From Diaporthe sp. PMI_573 (Eukaryota; Ascomycota; Sordariomycetes; Diaporthales; Diaporthaceae), in assembly GCA_021399435.1 (NCBI GenBank), contig JAJTUP010000015.1:744001-808000 (forward strand): DNA of 64,000 nt, written 5' to 3'. Position numbers and translations under genes: made by a program. The notes under the pieces were generated by a model that saw only the letters and a program-made list of their open reading frames with translations, was not told the origin of the DNA and made no database searches. Below are positions 11,816 to 22,008 of the stretch, piece by piece (the first letter of the stretch is position 1; each line of letters opens with the position of its first letter).

Positions 11816-13319
11816 GTAGGAGTCTGCACCTGTGAAGATGGAATCCCTTTTATGATTAGTGATCACACTGAACCGCCTTATCTCAAGGCTTGGATCCTGG
11901 AAGTGGACGGTGTGGTAGGTGACTGGAAGGGACTGTAAATAAGTCGTAGCCAAGAGTGTCCGGACGTTGCGGCTCTTTTGGACAGAGTCAGTGTTGTCCA
12001 GTCCTGTGCCTTGAACAGGGTGGGGATCTACACCGCGTCAGGTTTTGGCTTGCAAATCGTTGGACCTGCAGACGTGACCCCCACGCTCGTTCCGATGAGG
12101 GAAACCGAATGCAGCCGGCAAGCATGAGCCTACAGGCCCACTGGAGGCGGGGATGTCTGTTCCAGGAACGTGACACGATGACGCGCATTGGGGAATCTCA
12201 CGGCTGACTGGCGGGACCTCAGAGCCGTGAACGCAGACCGACAGATCAAAAAAATGGAAATTGACGGCCTGCCTTCTGTTATCCGTCCGGTGGTACCGGT
12301 GAAGCAGAATATTGAAATAGGGGATCAAGGCATGTCGTCGGGATAAACTCGCATGCCAACCCTGGGCTAGAAGCTTGGGAGGCACAGGAGCCGATCCGAC
12401 TTGGGATTGCCGAGCCGACGGTTGAAAACTCTGTGCCCCTGAAATTAGTCTTGGGGGGCTGATCGTTGCTTAATAACTCGAAGCTTGGCTGCCCAGAAGC
12501 GGACGATCGAGAGACGGCGTGGGATGGACGTGCTGGTCTATTTTGTTTCTTATTCCTATTCTGGGGATTGCAGAGCGAACTCCGCGGGACGTCGCGAATC
12601 CCGCGGGGCATATGAGTGGCGGAATCCTGATGGCGTGACCGATTTTCAGACTCGGACCAAGATCTTGTATGCGTTGCAGTCTGTCCCCAGAGTACTTCCG
12701 CGTATCTGGATGGGAGATTATCATCGCGTGGCAAGTTTGGCCTGTGAGGACCTGACGATGACCCCCACGCCCTGCGTCGGTCAGCGCGTCTCGGCCTGTT
12801 TCCGTTCCCCAGGTTGACCGCGTCCGCTTCCCCAGAATGGCAGCCCCAACCTTGGCCCAGGAACCTCGGAAATGTTGGGGCTCTGCGTCACATCAGCCCT
12901 CCTAGTGGCCGGAGACGCCATGCGGCATGGAACATGCCCCAGAGCCTCCCCGGTGCGCATTCGAGGCCATTGCCAAGCGGCCGAGGTAGAGCCATCGTGT
13001 TCCCAAGGTGACCTTGGTGTCCCAACACACGACCGCCCGCGCACCCAGGCGCACGGGTCCGCACAAATGCCCGGTAAAATGGAGATATTAGGTCACGCTC
13101 CTCTGGGTACTCCATGGGGATTCGAGACCATGTGGAGCATTGTGGGGGTCGGAATGATGGTTGCAAATGCGAAATGTGCGGGGGGGAAGTGGCTCGACTG
13201 GACTGGCCGGACTGGGTGACTTTTGGTGGAGTCTCGAGTTTGCTGCCCGGATGGGCGACAAAACCCCCCAGCGAGATCGCCCGACCACACCCGACGCGGA
13301 TTTGAGAATCCGTGGTGAC

Positions 13320-13327
13320 TATATAAG
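13320..13327 (+). promoter_or_regulatory. putative TATA box of MFS permease
   Basis: TATATAAG lies about 140 bases upstream of the permease ATG at 13465, a plausible core-promoter distance in filamentous fungi. Confidence 0.5.
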
Positions 13328-13464
13328 TCAACCTGTTCGCCTTGCCTTTGGATTGCAGGCAATACACCCTCCCCAGCTTGTTGTTTGAAGCTCTGCTTGG
13401 TGGTGCCCTCTCCCGGTCCTCACGCGACGTTCTCAAGCTTGTCCCGAGACACTCCACAACCAGG

Positions 13465-15205
13465 ATGGCGGACCAAATCTCCAGGGCCGTCTCGAACGGC
13501 TCCGTGTCGTCGAACAAGCAGACCGAACAGAAACTCGAGAACGTCCCCGGATCGGCCTCCAACGATGCAAACCACCTGAACGTCGCCCACATGACCCCGG
13601 AACACCGGATCCGGGTCGAGAAGAGCCTCAAGCGCAAGCTCGACCTCCGTTGCTCACTCTTCGTCGCCATCTATATCATGAACTACCTGGACCGCAACAA
13701 CATCGCCGCAGCGCGTCTCAAGGGGTTGCAGGATGATCTCAACCTCGACAACACCGAGTACTCGACCTGCCTGAGTATTCTCTATGTTGGATATATCCTC
13801 ATGCAGATCCCCTCCAACATGCTCATCAACGGCCTCGAGAGACCTTCTCTGTATCTGAGTGTCGTGATGCTCGTCTGGGGTCTCATCTCGACCCTGAGCG
13901 GAGTTGTGCATGACTTCAAGGGCATGGTGGTGACCCGGTTCTTCCTGGGTTTCGTCGAGGCGGCCTTCCTGCCCGGTGTGCTGCTCATTCTGTCTAAGTG
14001 GTACACCAGGAGAGAGCTGACCTTGAGGAACGCCATCCTCTTCTGTGGAAACCTCATCTCGAATGCCTTCTCGGCCCTGGTCGGAGCGGGTGTGCTTTCC
14101 AACATGCAGGGCACTCTGGGCCACGCTGCCTGGAGGTGGCTCTTCTGGATCGAAGGTGCAGTCACCATGGTTAGTACTATTAGTCCCCAAATCGGCTTCA
14201 CAGGGCTTGGGGCAGTTTCTAACTTGAGCCTAGGCTATTGCCCTCGCCGCTATCTTCATCCTTCCAGACTTGCCCCACAACACGCGCGGATTCACCGAGG
14301 AGGAGCGCCAGGTCGCGCAGCTGCGGATGATTGAGGATGTGGGCGAGGCCGACACCGACTCCAAGGACCAAGGAGTCACCGGCGGACTGGTCATGGCGAT
14401 GAAGGACATCAAGGTCTGGCTGATGATGATAACGCTTTGCGCTTATGTCGTTGGGCTCTCGTTCAACGCTTTCTTCGTAAGTGCAATACCTCGTGGACCA
14501 CGGGTTCTCGGGCAATATGTTAACTTGTGCCACAGCCGACCCTCACGGGCACGCTCGGATTCGACTACGTTCCCACACTCCTGATGAGCAGCCCTCCCTG
14601 GTTGTTCTCCTGTATAGTCTCTCTGCTCAACGCTCTCCACTCGGACCGCACCGGAGAGAAGTTCTGGCACATTGTAGGCCCCATCGTTGGTGGTCTGGTA
14701 GGCTTCATCATCTCGATGTCGACCCTGAACGTCGCCGCCCGCTACGTCGCCCTCTTCCTCCAGGCAAGCTCATACGCAGGGTAAGTGTTCGCTGATGCAT
14801 AACATCTTCTCGATCAACAATAACTGACTGATGCCTTACAGATTCATCGTCTTCTACTCCTGGATCTCCTCATCATTCCCTCGACCTCCCGCCAAGCGTG
14901 CGGTGGCGCTGGCTGCGATCAACGCCTTCTCCCAGCTGGGTAACATCGCGGGATCCTACGTCTGGGACTTGTCCGAGAACGGTTTCCGCAAGTCCTATGG
15001 CATTGTCACTGCCATGTTTGGCATTACAGTTGCTGGGTGCTGGGTCTTCAGACAAACCCTAAACCGCCTCAACAAGAAGCTCGAACAGGGCGAGCTTGCC
15101 GACTGGGGTGAGAGAGAGGACGTTGCCCAACAGACCGCGAAGATGGAGGGTACCACAGCGGATGAGGCTCTCAACATGAGGAAGGGCTTCAGGTACCTCG
15201 TCTAA
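13465..15205 (+). CDS. MFS permease, anion:cation symporter (DAL5/TNA1-like) family
   Basis: Exons 13465-14169, 14234-14476, 14536-14780 and 14842-15205 give 518 aa with about 12 membrane segments. A cytoplasmic N-terminal tail (about 70 residues) leads to a first helix and the loop IMNYLDRNNIAAARLKGLQDDL. This YLDRxNIxxA pattern is characteristic of fungal allantoate, nicotinate and related carboxylate permeases. The motif ..TRFFLGFVEAAFLPGVLLILSKWY.. (read in pieces) and WRWLFWIEGAVT are also typical of the family. A central loop (about 270-310) and a C-terminal cytosolic tail complete the usual topology. All three introns are 59-64 nt with GT-AG borders. The likely role is proton-coupled uptake of a small organic anion at the plasma membrane; the substrate cannot be read from sequence. 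No pathway genes flank it. Confidence 0.9.
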
Positions 15206-15765
15206 GGGTGTATAGCTGGCTTGTGGGGTGTAGATAAAGCAACAAGAAATACAGTTGCATTCGCCATCGTGTTCTTGTTCAAAACGAATCATGATATTAA
15301 TTTTGGTCATCCATGGGCCACTTCAGATGACTACCTTTTGAGAACTTGCCATGATTATGGTTTTGCATGTGAAATTGCTTATATTCACAGAGCGTCTGAT
15401 ACACACACAACACGCCATCTTCTGGCCGGTGTTGAGTTAGTTGTCTGTCTTTGAGACCAGCTGATGTGTATGGCTACTGCCTATAGATTTGTCTGGGGCA
15501 ATCATGGCATTAATTTCCACAAGATATTATATGAGAACCATTGGCTAGCGTAACTAAAGGCTTTGTTGTGAGACCTTGTTGCGGGACGGAATGAGCTGCA
15601 ATGTCGTATGGATCGTTTGTGAGTAATCACACATCTGTTACAACCTTCACGACATTAACACACCAGTTTGTGTAGGCCATCATTCTTGGTGACAAACGCA
15701 CATGCCTGTAACCAGTGTACTCATGCTGGCAGCCATTGACTGCGAACCCTCAGTTGTGTCCTGAC
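15206..15765. other. convergent intergenic region
   Basis: About 0.56 kb, AT-rich, between the permease 3' end and the converging secreted-protein gene. No feature was recognised. Confidence 0.55.
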
Positions 15766-16291
15766 CTACTCGCCAGAGCAGTCTGAGTTGTACTGAGGAT
15801 CACCCTTGACCCAGCCCTCAGCGATGATTCCACCATCATCGCTGGCAAACTTGACACTCTGTTTGCCACCATGTGAGCAGGTGTAGACCCACTCCAATCC
15901 CTTGTTGTAGTCCCACTTGACAGGGTATGCATGACCCTTTGTGATGCCAACCTCGTAGACGTAGCAGTGGCCTCCGAGGGGTATGTTATCAGAGATCTGT
16001 CATGTGGCGGTTGTGGTTAGTGTTTGACCTCAAGAGTACTGCACAATCTGAACAACACACATGGTAACCGGCAGGGATGTCGTGGACCCTCATGACACCA
16101 CTTATCTGGAGTGCATCAAAGATATCCTTCCAGGATCCGAGGTGATCCCACTGCTGTCCAGACGAGTAGCAGCCCATGCCTTGCGCAGAGATGTTGGAAA
16201 TGGTCAGGTTGTTTGCACTGAGCAGGCTCGCATTGACGAGGCCCATCAGGCCCACCATGGCGATGATGATGGTGGTGATTGTCTTGTTCAT
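15766..16291 (-). CDS. small secreted protein, four Cys in the mature part, unknown family
   Basis: Minus-strand exons 16291-16061 and 15996-15766, joined by a 64-nt intron (donor GTGTGT, acceptor GACAG), give 153 aa. Residues 1-21 are a classical signal peptide (MNKTITTIIIAMVGLMGLVNA). The mature chain has Cys residues in GMGCYSSG, GGHCYVYE, VYTCSHGG and the penultimate SDCSGE, which fits two disulfides. There are two Asn-glycosylation sites near the mature N-terminus (NLT, NIS). A probable TATA element lies about 180 bases upstream. Size, secretion and Cys content match the small-secreted-protein class found in plant-associated fungi, some of which are effectors, but no function can be claimed. 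It is not evidently related to the two secreted paralogs at 61-62.5 kb. Confidence 0.75.
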
Positions 16292-16390
16292 TGTGCCTGT
16301 AGGACGAGTTGTACTTTTGCCGAACAGTAGCTGATGTGGTCTTCCAGTTGATTTGAGGTTGAAAAGAAGGATGGTGGTTGCAAGAAGACC

Positions 16391-16429
16391 GATCAGGTTG
16401 AGGGATCAGGTTGAGGGATCAAGTTGAGG
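16391..16429. repeat. three tandem copies of a 13-bp unit
   Basis: The unit GATCAGGTTGAGG occurs three times head to tail; the third copy has one change (GATCAAGTTGAGG). It sits 100-140 bases upstream of the minus-strand secreted-protein ATG, between it and the TATA-like element, so it lies in the 5' leader or core promoter. Confidence 0.85.
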
Positions 16430-16466
16430 GAACGTCAGACGGACCTGAAGCGAGTGTGACTTGCCG

Positions 16467-16474
16467 TTTAAATA
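16467..16474 (-). promoter_or_regulatory. putative TATA box of the small secreted protein gene
   Basis: On the minus strand the sequence reads TATTTAAA, about 180 bases upstream of the ATG at 16291. Confidence 0.4.
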
Positions 16475-17718
16475 CACATACTGGCGGAGAAAGCCTGGCT
16501 GAGAGTGAATGTATGCGGTGAATTGAAGGGTCCCAGGTTGAGATTTACTTGTCACTGGGATAAAACACCTGACTATTCCACCCTGCGAGCTTTTAGACTA
16601 CTAGTAAGGAGCACAGTGAATGCACGACTGTCACTGCCAGAACATATAAGTGAATGCGGACCAACTGCATCACGCCCAAAATCACAAAGCACGTGGAATT
16701 AGTTGAGCCAGTTTTCATTTCCCTTCACTATTCGCAAATGTGCGAGTAACTTGAAGTATGAAAGGGAGACAAGCTGTTGAAGACCGGATCCTACCACAAT
16801 GGCCTTGCTGGAGTCACAACATCTCACTGCCATAGTATCCATTCTGGCATCTTGCTCATTGTGATGCAGTGCTTCTATCATTTCACTTGTACCATCGGGG
16901 TATCTGGGTCAACTTTGTTATTCAAGGTGCTCAGATCTTATAATGTAGTTATTATGAATCAGTGCCGTCTTTGTCGGTCAGGTTGAGTGGACTACAAGTA
17001 GGTATGAGACCTTCAGCTATGTTCAGTATTCAAGGCCACCCTTCTATAGCTGATTGCTCTTTTTTTTTCTACATCACCATCATTGACAACTTCACCCGTG
17101 GCCAGCAGACAAGGGCAACGGGAGCATCCTACTTCCAGGCCACTGCCACTTCAGGAATTCACCATCATTAAGAATGCAGTGAGAGACTGAGAACTCAAGC
17201 GTATGCAGTACATCAAAAGTGAAAGAGGGGATGCAAAAAGGGCCAGGGATGTATCCATTAGTCAACAGGTTGTATGCTCTGCTCAGTGGCTGGTGCAGGT
17301 CCGTGTCTACCTCCTAGGTAGATATGAGCAATCGGCGAGTAACAATCAATCAATGGGCCACAAGAAGCTACACGCGGCATTCCCCTTTCGGGCAGCCGGG
17401 CCTAGCGTGTTGGAGCCGGATTCTTATCTGCCGCTGCAATGGACCCAGCAACTAGGTAACTTCTGGTCCTTGTACCCCGCGAGGCCAGGCGTGATCGCCT
17501 TCGTATCATCTCCCCAAGTCCTTGGCTCCCGCATTTACACAGTAAGCCTCCGGGGAAATGCGACGAATGAGACGATAACGGCGGCGGTGACCCTGGCCAT
17601 GTTTTGCAGATCTCCAGCTAGGAATAGCTCGGCCGTACCTGCGTGCACCTACAAAACCAGCATGCTGCCGTGTCCGCAGCGACAGGACTCCTTTTAAGGC
17701 CGCTGTTTCCCTTCCACG

Positions 17719-19989
17719 ATGATTTTGCGAAGACTGTTTGCGCTTGCGGGGGCTGCCGCCGCTTTGCAGCCTCTGCCTCCCGTGCAATGGACAAGCAGCA
17801 ATGCGTCCTCCACCGGATTCTCTATCGAAGAAGCCCCGAAGAAGGTCTATGTCGCGAACAATTTCGCAGATCACGCCGACACTGAGGGTCTGACGCTCAT
17901 ACCGCCCTCCGCGTACGAGTTCGCAGAGACCTTTCGCCAAGACCTCTCTCAGCTCTTTGGCGACGAATGGACAATCGAGCTGGTCGACGAATTTCCCGAT
18001 TCGGGCATTTTCCTGGGGCAATTTAGGGGAGACGCCAGCCAATTGAAATACGAAAATGGGGTCCGGACAGAAGAAGGCTACGAGCTGGAAGTATCGGCCG
18101 GGACCGTCTTCATTGGCGGAACTGGCGCTCGTGGTATGTTTTGGGGAACACGAACGCTGCTGCAGGAGCTTTTGGTTGCGAATGGAACAGCATTGGCTCC
18201 AGGCCGGACGACTGATGCCCCCGCGTATGCGACACGAGGGTGGATGCTCGACGCTGGCCGGAAATGGTACACGGCCGACTTCCTCAAGGAATTCTGCACC
18301 TACGCGTCGTTTTTTAAGATGTCCGAGTTTCATTACCACTCGAGCGACAACTACCCCTTGAACAGAGGACACAATGAAACGTGGAATAAAGTCTACTCCC
18401 ATTTTTCGCTGTTCCCCGAGAATCCAGAGCTCCAAGGTATCATCGAGCGCCAAAATGAGACCCTCTCAAGGGAGGAGTTTGAAGACTTCCAGAAGCATTG
18501 TGCGCACCGCGGTGTCACGGTGATTCCAGAGATAGAGGCACCAGGCCATGCTTTGGCGATCACAAAGTGGAAGCCTGAACTTGCGTTGACAAAGAAGGAT
18601 CTTCTTAATTTGACTCACCCTGATACGGTGCCTACCGTCAAGGCCATCTGGGAGGAGTTTCTGCCTTGGTTTCAGACCAAACAAGTGCATATCGGGGCTG
18701 ACGAATATGACGCTGATCTCGCCGATGACTACATCACGTTCGTGAATGAGATGAAGGACTGGGTCAACGAGACCTCTGGAAAGCGAATTCGTATCTGGGG
18801 CACCGACGAGCCGTCGGAAAACCTCACCGTCTCCAACGACATCATCATCCAGCATTGGCAATATGGGCAATCCGACCCTGTCCAGCTCCAGAATGACGGG
18901 TACGAGCTGATCAACTCGAACGACTGGTGGGCTTACATGAGTCTCAAAAACGACCATATGCCCATCCTCCCAGCCCCCTACCCGCAATTTTACAACGTTA
19001 CACGTACCATGAACTTCGCAAACGTTCCTGGCTGGCAATGGGATCCGCGGCTTTTCAACCATATCAACACCACCGAGCAGCTCGAACCTGGGGCGAGCGG
19101 AAACAGAGGTGCAATCCTCGCTGCCTGGAGCGACAGCGGCCCAGACGCCACAACGCAGCTCGAAGCGTACTATGCCATGCGTGACGGGATACCTGTGGCG
19201 GCAGCTCGTGCCTGGTCCGGTGCACGCGGGCTAAGTATTTCCGCCGAGGACCTGCCCTCCACTCTTGCGCTTCTCACGCCAAAAGCACCGGGACAGAACC
19301 TCGACCGACGGCTTCCTGGACCGCGGAATCCATCTGCAAACTCACCGCTCGTATCGTGGTCGCGCCAATCATCTGATGCAGCCAATGTGAGCCTCGACCA
19401 AGGCTCGTATGGCCCGCCGTACACACTTACTCTCAGAGCCTCTTCCGCTTTCTCGCTTGCTGGCCCCGATACCTCGCTCAGCTTCGAAAGCGTTACGTCA
19501 AACGATACGGAGACCACCACACTCGTCTTCAAAACCGCAGACAACTGGCCTTACCCACTGCGTTCGACGTCCGAGTCCGACGGCCACGACCCTGGACACC
19601 CAGGCCGCATCTGGACCAACGTGTCCAGCTCTTCGCACGAGCACGTCCCGATTACCCTACCCGCTGAGATCCGCATTGAGACTGATGTCGTCAATGGGAG
19701 TCGGGTGTGGGTGGATGATGAGTTCAAGGGCCGGTTCGAGGTCTTTGTTTTCGGCGGGAGGAATACGCTGTTTAGTTGGAGCCAGATGGCGTTGGTTGCG
19801 CCGTTGGAAGGTATCGACGGTGGCTTGGACGGTCTCGTTTTGGAGGCTGGAATTGGAGGGACGGGACAGGCGCCGGGTGGGAACCAGACGGACCCTCCAC
19901 CCAGCAATGGCGCCGAGAGGGTGGGTGCTGAGGGTTCTGGATGGACTTTCTTGGCGGTGATAGGAGCTGTCATGGCGCTCGTGTTGTGA
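17719..19989 (+). CDS. beta-N-acetylhexosaminidase, GH20, GPI-anchor type
   Basis: A single uninterrupted frame encodes 756 aa. A signal peptide (residues 1-16) is followed by the GH20 N-terminal domain (about 30-165), then the catalytic barrel from TRGWMLDAGRKWY. The catalytic pair is Asp328-Glu329 in HIGADEYDADLADDY. Other family landmarks are HYHSSDNYPL, EIEAPGHALAITKWKPEL, a WxYG segment (HWQYGQS) and the AAARAWSGARG region near 500. About 15 Asn-glycosylation sequons are present. The long C-terminal part (about 520-730) forms an extra domain. The last residues are a Gly/Asn linker and a hydrophobic end (FLAVIGAVMALVL), indicating a GPI anchor on plasma membrane or cell wall. Hydrolysis of terminal GlcNAc or GalNAc from chitin oligomers or glycoconjugates is expected. 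Lack of introns is unusual beside its split neighbours but common for some CAZymes. Confidence 0.92.
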   Translation: MILRRLFALAGAAAALQPLPPVQWTSSNASSTGFSIEEAPKKVYVANNFADHADTEGLTLIPPSAYEFAETFRQDLSQLFGDEWTIELVDEFPDSGIFLGQFRGDASQLKYENGVRTEEGYELEVSAGTVFIGGTGARGMFWGTRTLLQELLVANGTALAPGRTTDAPAYATRGWMLDAGRKWYTADFLKEFCTYASFFKMSEFHYHSSDNYPLNRGHNETWNKVYSHFSLFPENPELQGIIERQNETLSREEFEDFQKHCAHRGVTVIPEIEAPGHALAITKWKPELALTKKDLLNLTHPDTVPTVKAIWEEFLPWFQTKQVHIGADEYDADLADDYITFVNEMKDWVNETSGKRIRIWGTDEPSENLTVSNDIIIQHWQYGQSDPVQLQNDGYELINSNDWWAYMSLKNDHMPILPAPYPQFYNVTRTMNFANVPGWQWDPRLFNHINTTEQLEPGASGNRGAILAAWSDSGPDATTQLEAYYAMRDGIPVAAARAWSGARGLSISAEDLPSTLALLTPKAPGQNLDRRLPGPRNPSANSPLVSWSRQSSDAANVSLDQGSYGPPYTLTLRASSAFSLAGPDTSLSFESVTSNDTETTTLVFKTADNWPYPLRSTSESDGHDPGHPGRIWTNVSSSSHEHVPITLPAEIRIETDVVNGSRVWVDDEFKGRFEVFVFGGRNTLFSWSQMALVAPLEGIDGGLDGLVLEAGIGGTGQAPGGNQTDPPPSNGAERVGAEGSGWTFLAVIGAVMALVL

Positions 19990-20533
19990 GGCTCATGACG
20001 AGCAGGGGCTGGGAATATAGCTAATCAATCATTGCGCTCGTCATTACGTCGTAGATTGACGTGTATCTGTTTGGTGCGATGGCTTGGAACATTCAGCCTT
20101 AGCCAAAAATGCCAAGAACAATGCCAAAAATGCCATATCCAATTATCCACAGCTCTCCTCTTCCATCCACAAACTCGTGGTCTTCCCCAGGTAGTCAGAT
20201 TATGAGACCAACCATGTTCTTGATACCGTTGACGAACACTGAGGCGCGTCCAAATGCCCTTCTTAAAGGGCAAGATTTCTACAAATGTGGTCTCCTTCGA
20301 GGGCATCCGATTCCCAATAGCGTGAAAAGCCTAGTAGCAACATGTGCAGTCGCTCCGCAGGCAATCTGCGACTAAGTTTCTGACGATACGCGAGCCTGAC
20401 GACTATGGATCTAAATCTTGTAAAAGCTTGATACAGGCTTGGAAAGCGCTGACTTGTCCTGCTTCAAAGGCATGGCGCTTGTCGAATGAGCGGTTGCCAG
20501 CAGGAAGCCACTCTCATCGCACTTAGAATGCCC
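19990..20533. other. convergent intergenic region
   Basis: About 0.54 kb between the GH20 gene and the FAD-monooxygenase remnant. It should contain the GH20 3' UTR. No further feature was seen. Confidence 0.55.
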
Positions 20534-21627
20534 TCACAAAGCCACCTTCCGCACACCATACAACTCAGCGATCCTCTTCTCACTCTCCCCAACACCACTC
20601 TCCCACCGCGAGAACTGCTTCTCATACCACGTGGAAATCCCAGCGACCCCGCTGGACGCAATGCAATCCGCGAGTTCAAAGCCGTCAACTATTGCAGCAT
20701 TGGCTCCCTCGCCCCCAAGAATGGGCTCCGCGTGGATCGCATCGCCGATGAAGAAGATCCCCTTTTGCGCGAGCGCTTGAAGATCTTGTAGGTTGACTAA
20801 TCCAGTGCGCATGAGCCAGTGCAAGACTCTATCTTGCCTGATTTTCTCCGCATCAAAGGCGTCCTTGAAGGGGGTTTCGAGATCAGATAGCGCGCTGATT
20901 TCGGCATAGAAATCGTTTGGGATACTCGTGGCTTCTGCATTAGAACGATTTGGCCTGTGAAGTGGGTCGTGGGGGGCCACGGGAAGGGCGCGAGTAGGTC
21001 CAGCTCATATCCACAAAGTCGTCCTTCCGCTCGATGAGGGATACGTTCATCACAGCATCCTTTAGCTTGGTCTCTAATACGTTAGACCCCTTCATGAACG
21101 GTGCATAGACATTGTCGAACATCGCGCGTTCAACCCTGCGCTTGCCATTGTATGCCACGATGGGGAGGACGTCGAGATCCGTATCAGGCAATAAACATTG
21201 CCTCGTGTGGGAATGCGGTCCATCAGCACCAATGACACAGCCGCTCTCAACTTTCCGACAATCTTGAAAACGGAGCACGGTGCCAGATGGAGTTTGTTCC
21301 ACCTGCTGAACAGCCTGCTCCCACTTGATGTCCAGCCCCTCGCGAAGTAATTGCTCCAGCCTCCCGCGATGGGCCCGGAAGTAATGGGAATTTGCGGCAC
21401 CAGGATTCATCACTGTTTGTGGATTGATATGGCCGCTTCCACCTACTGCGCCGTCAACAGCCACACGTCGCCTGAACGTTGTTTCATCTAAATCCAGAAG
21501 GCCGAGCAGCGGCCGGTAAGACGAGGCGTGTAGTGTTATGCCGTAGTGATGTCGAGGTGCAGAGGACATTTTCTCATAGAGAATGGATGGAATACCATGG
21601 TTCCGGAGGCAGCGCGCCAGCGCCAGG
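20534..21627 (-). pseudogene. FAD-dependent monooxygenase (PHBH type), N-terminus missing and frameshifted
   Basis: On the minus strand, 21627-20980 reads the middle of a PHBH-type FAD monooxygenase (SLALARCLRNHGIPSILYEK; later GCVIGADGPHSHTRQCLLPD). The homologous frame then shifts: the C-terminal part (APHDPLHRPNRS, then FFIGDAIHAEPILGGEGANAAIVDGFELAD, the second FAD motif) continues in another frame to 20534. The switch falls in a run of six G on the plus strand (20971-20976), where one base fewer would keep the frame. The dinucleotide-binding GxGxxG segment expected just before SLALARCL is absent; upstream there is an in-frame TAA and no candidate exon before the neighbouring gene. Two independent lesions argue for a true pseudogene. 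A sequencing error could explain only the frameshift. Substrate is unknown. Confidence 0.8.
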
Positions 21628-22008
21628 CTAGGGAAGGATTACATAAGTGGTTTCGATTTATTTAAAATTTGTGTACATGCTCTGATAGAGCTGGAGGCGG
21701 TCCCTCGACGCAGTGGTAACCGCTCGAAGACCCAGCGTTAGATATCGGACATTGCCGATAACAGTCCATTTGTGAAGTACAGTTGTCTGGGGCCAAAAAC
21801 ATAGACAGCCTCGTGGGATGTCACTCTACTTCGACCCGAACAGTGGCTCTCATGCCATCAATCCACGTCCTTGCGGTCCTAGTCCCTGGTATGATTTCCA
21901 CTTCTCTCATGACCCATCAACGCCGACAAAGGACTGAATGAATCAGTGACAGGACGCGCCAAATCCCCACCGGTTGTAAAACAACCCAACGCCATCATGT
22001 TTCGTTGG
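21628..22008. other. short intergenic region
   Basis: I searched for the missing first exon of the FAD monooxygenase and found no GxGxxG-coding segment. The rest is the 3' flank of the BCS1-like gene. Confidence 0.5.

Larger units (their letters stand above)
10968..13464. other. intergenic region with a degenerate minisatellite
   Basis: This 2.5 kb stretch has no supported gene. It contains a C9/A10 homopolymer pair near 11481-11500 and the purine-rich degenerate repeat described separately (11600-11815). At its right end lies the MFS permease promoter. Confidence 0.5.
16292..17718. other. divergent intergenic region, promoters
   Basis: This 1.4 kb stretch lies between the secreted-protein gene (minus) and the GH20 gene (plus). 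It holds a 13-bp tandem repeat and a TATA-like element for the minus gene. No supported gene is present. Confidence 0.55.

Noticed and set aside
1884..15205. secondary-metabolite gene cluster (oxidoreductase plus MFS transporter)
   Set aside because: No polyketide synthase, NRPS, terpene cyclase or prenyltransferase is nearby, and the MFS protein belongs to a nutrient permease family rather than a drug/metabolite exporter.
17203..17697. 164-codon frame just upstream of the GH20 gene
   Set aside because: Starts without a good ATG context, no domain, and sits in the expected promoter region.
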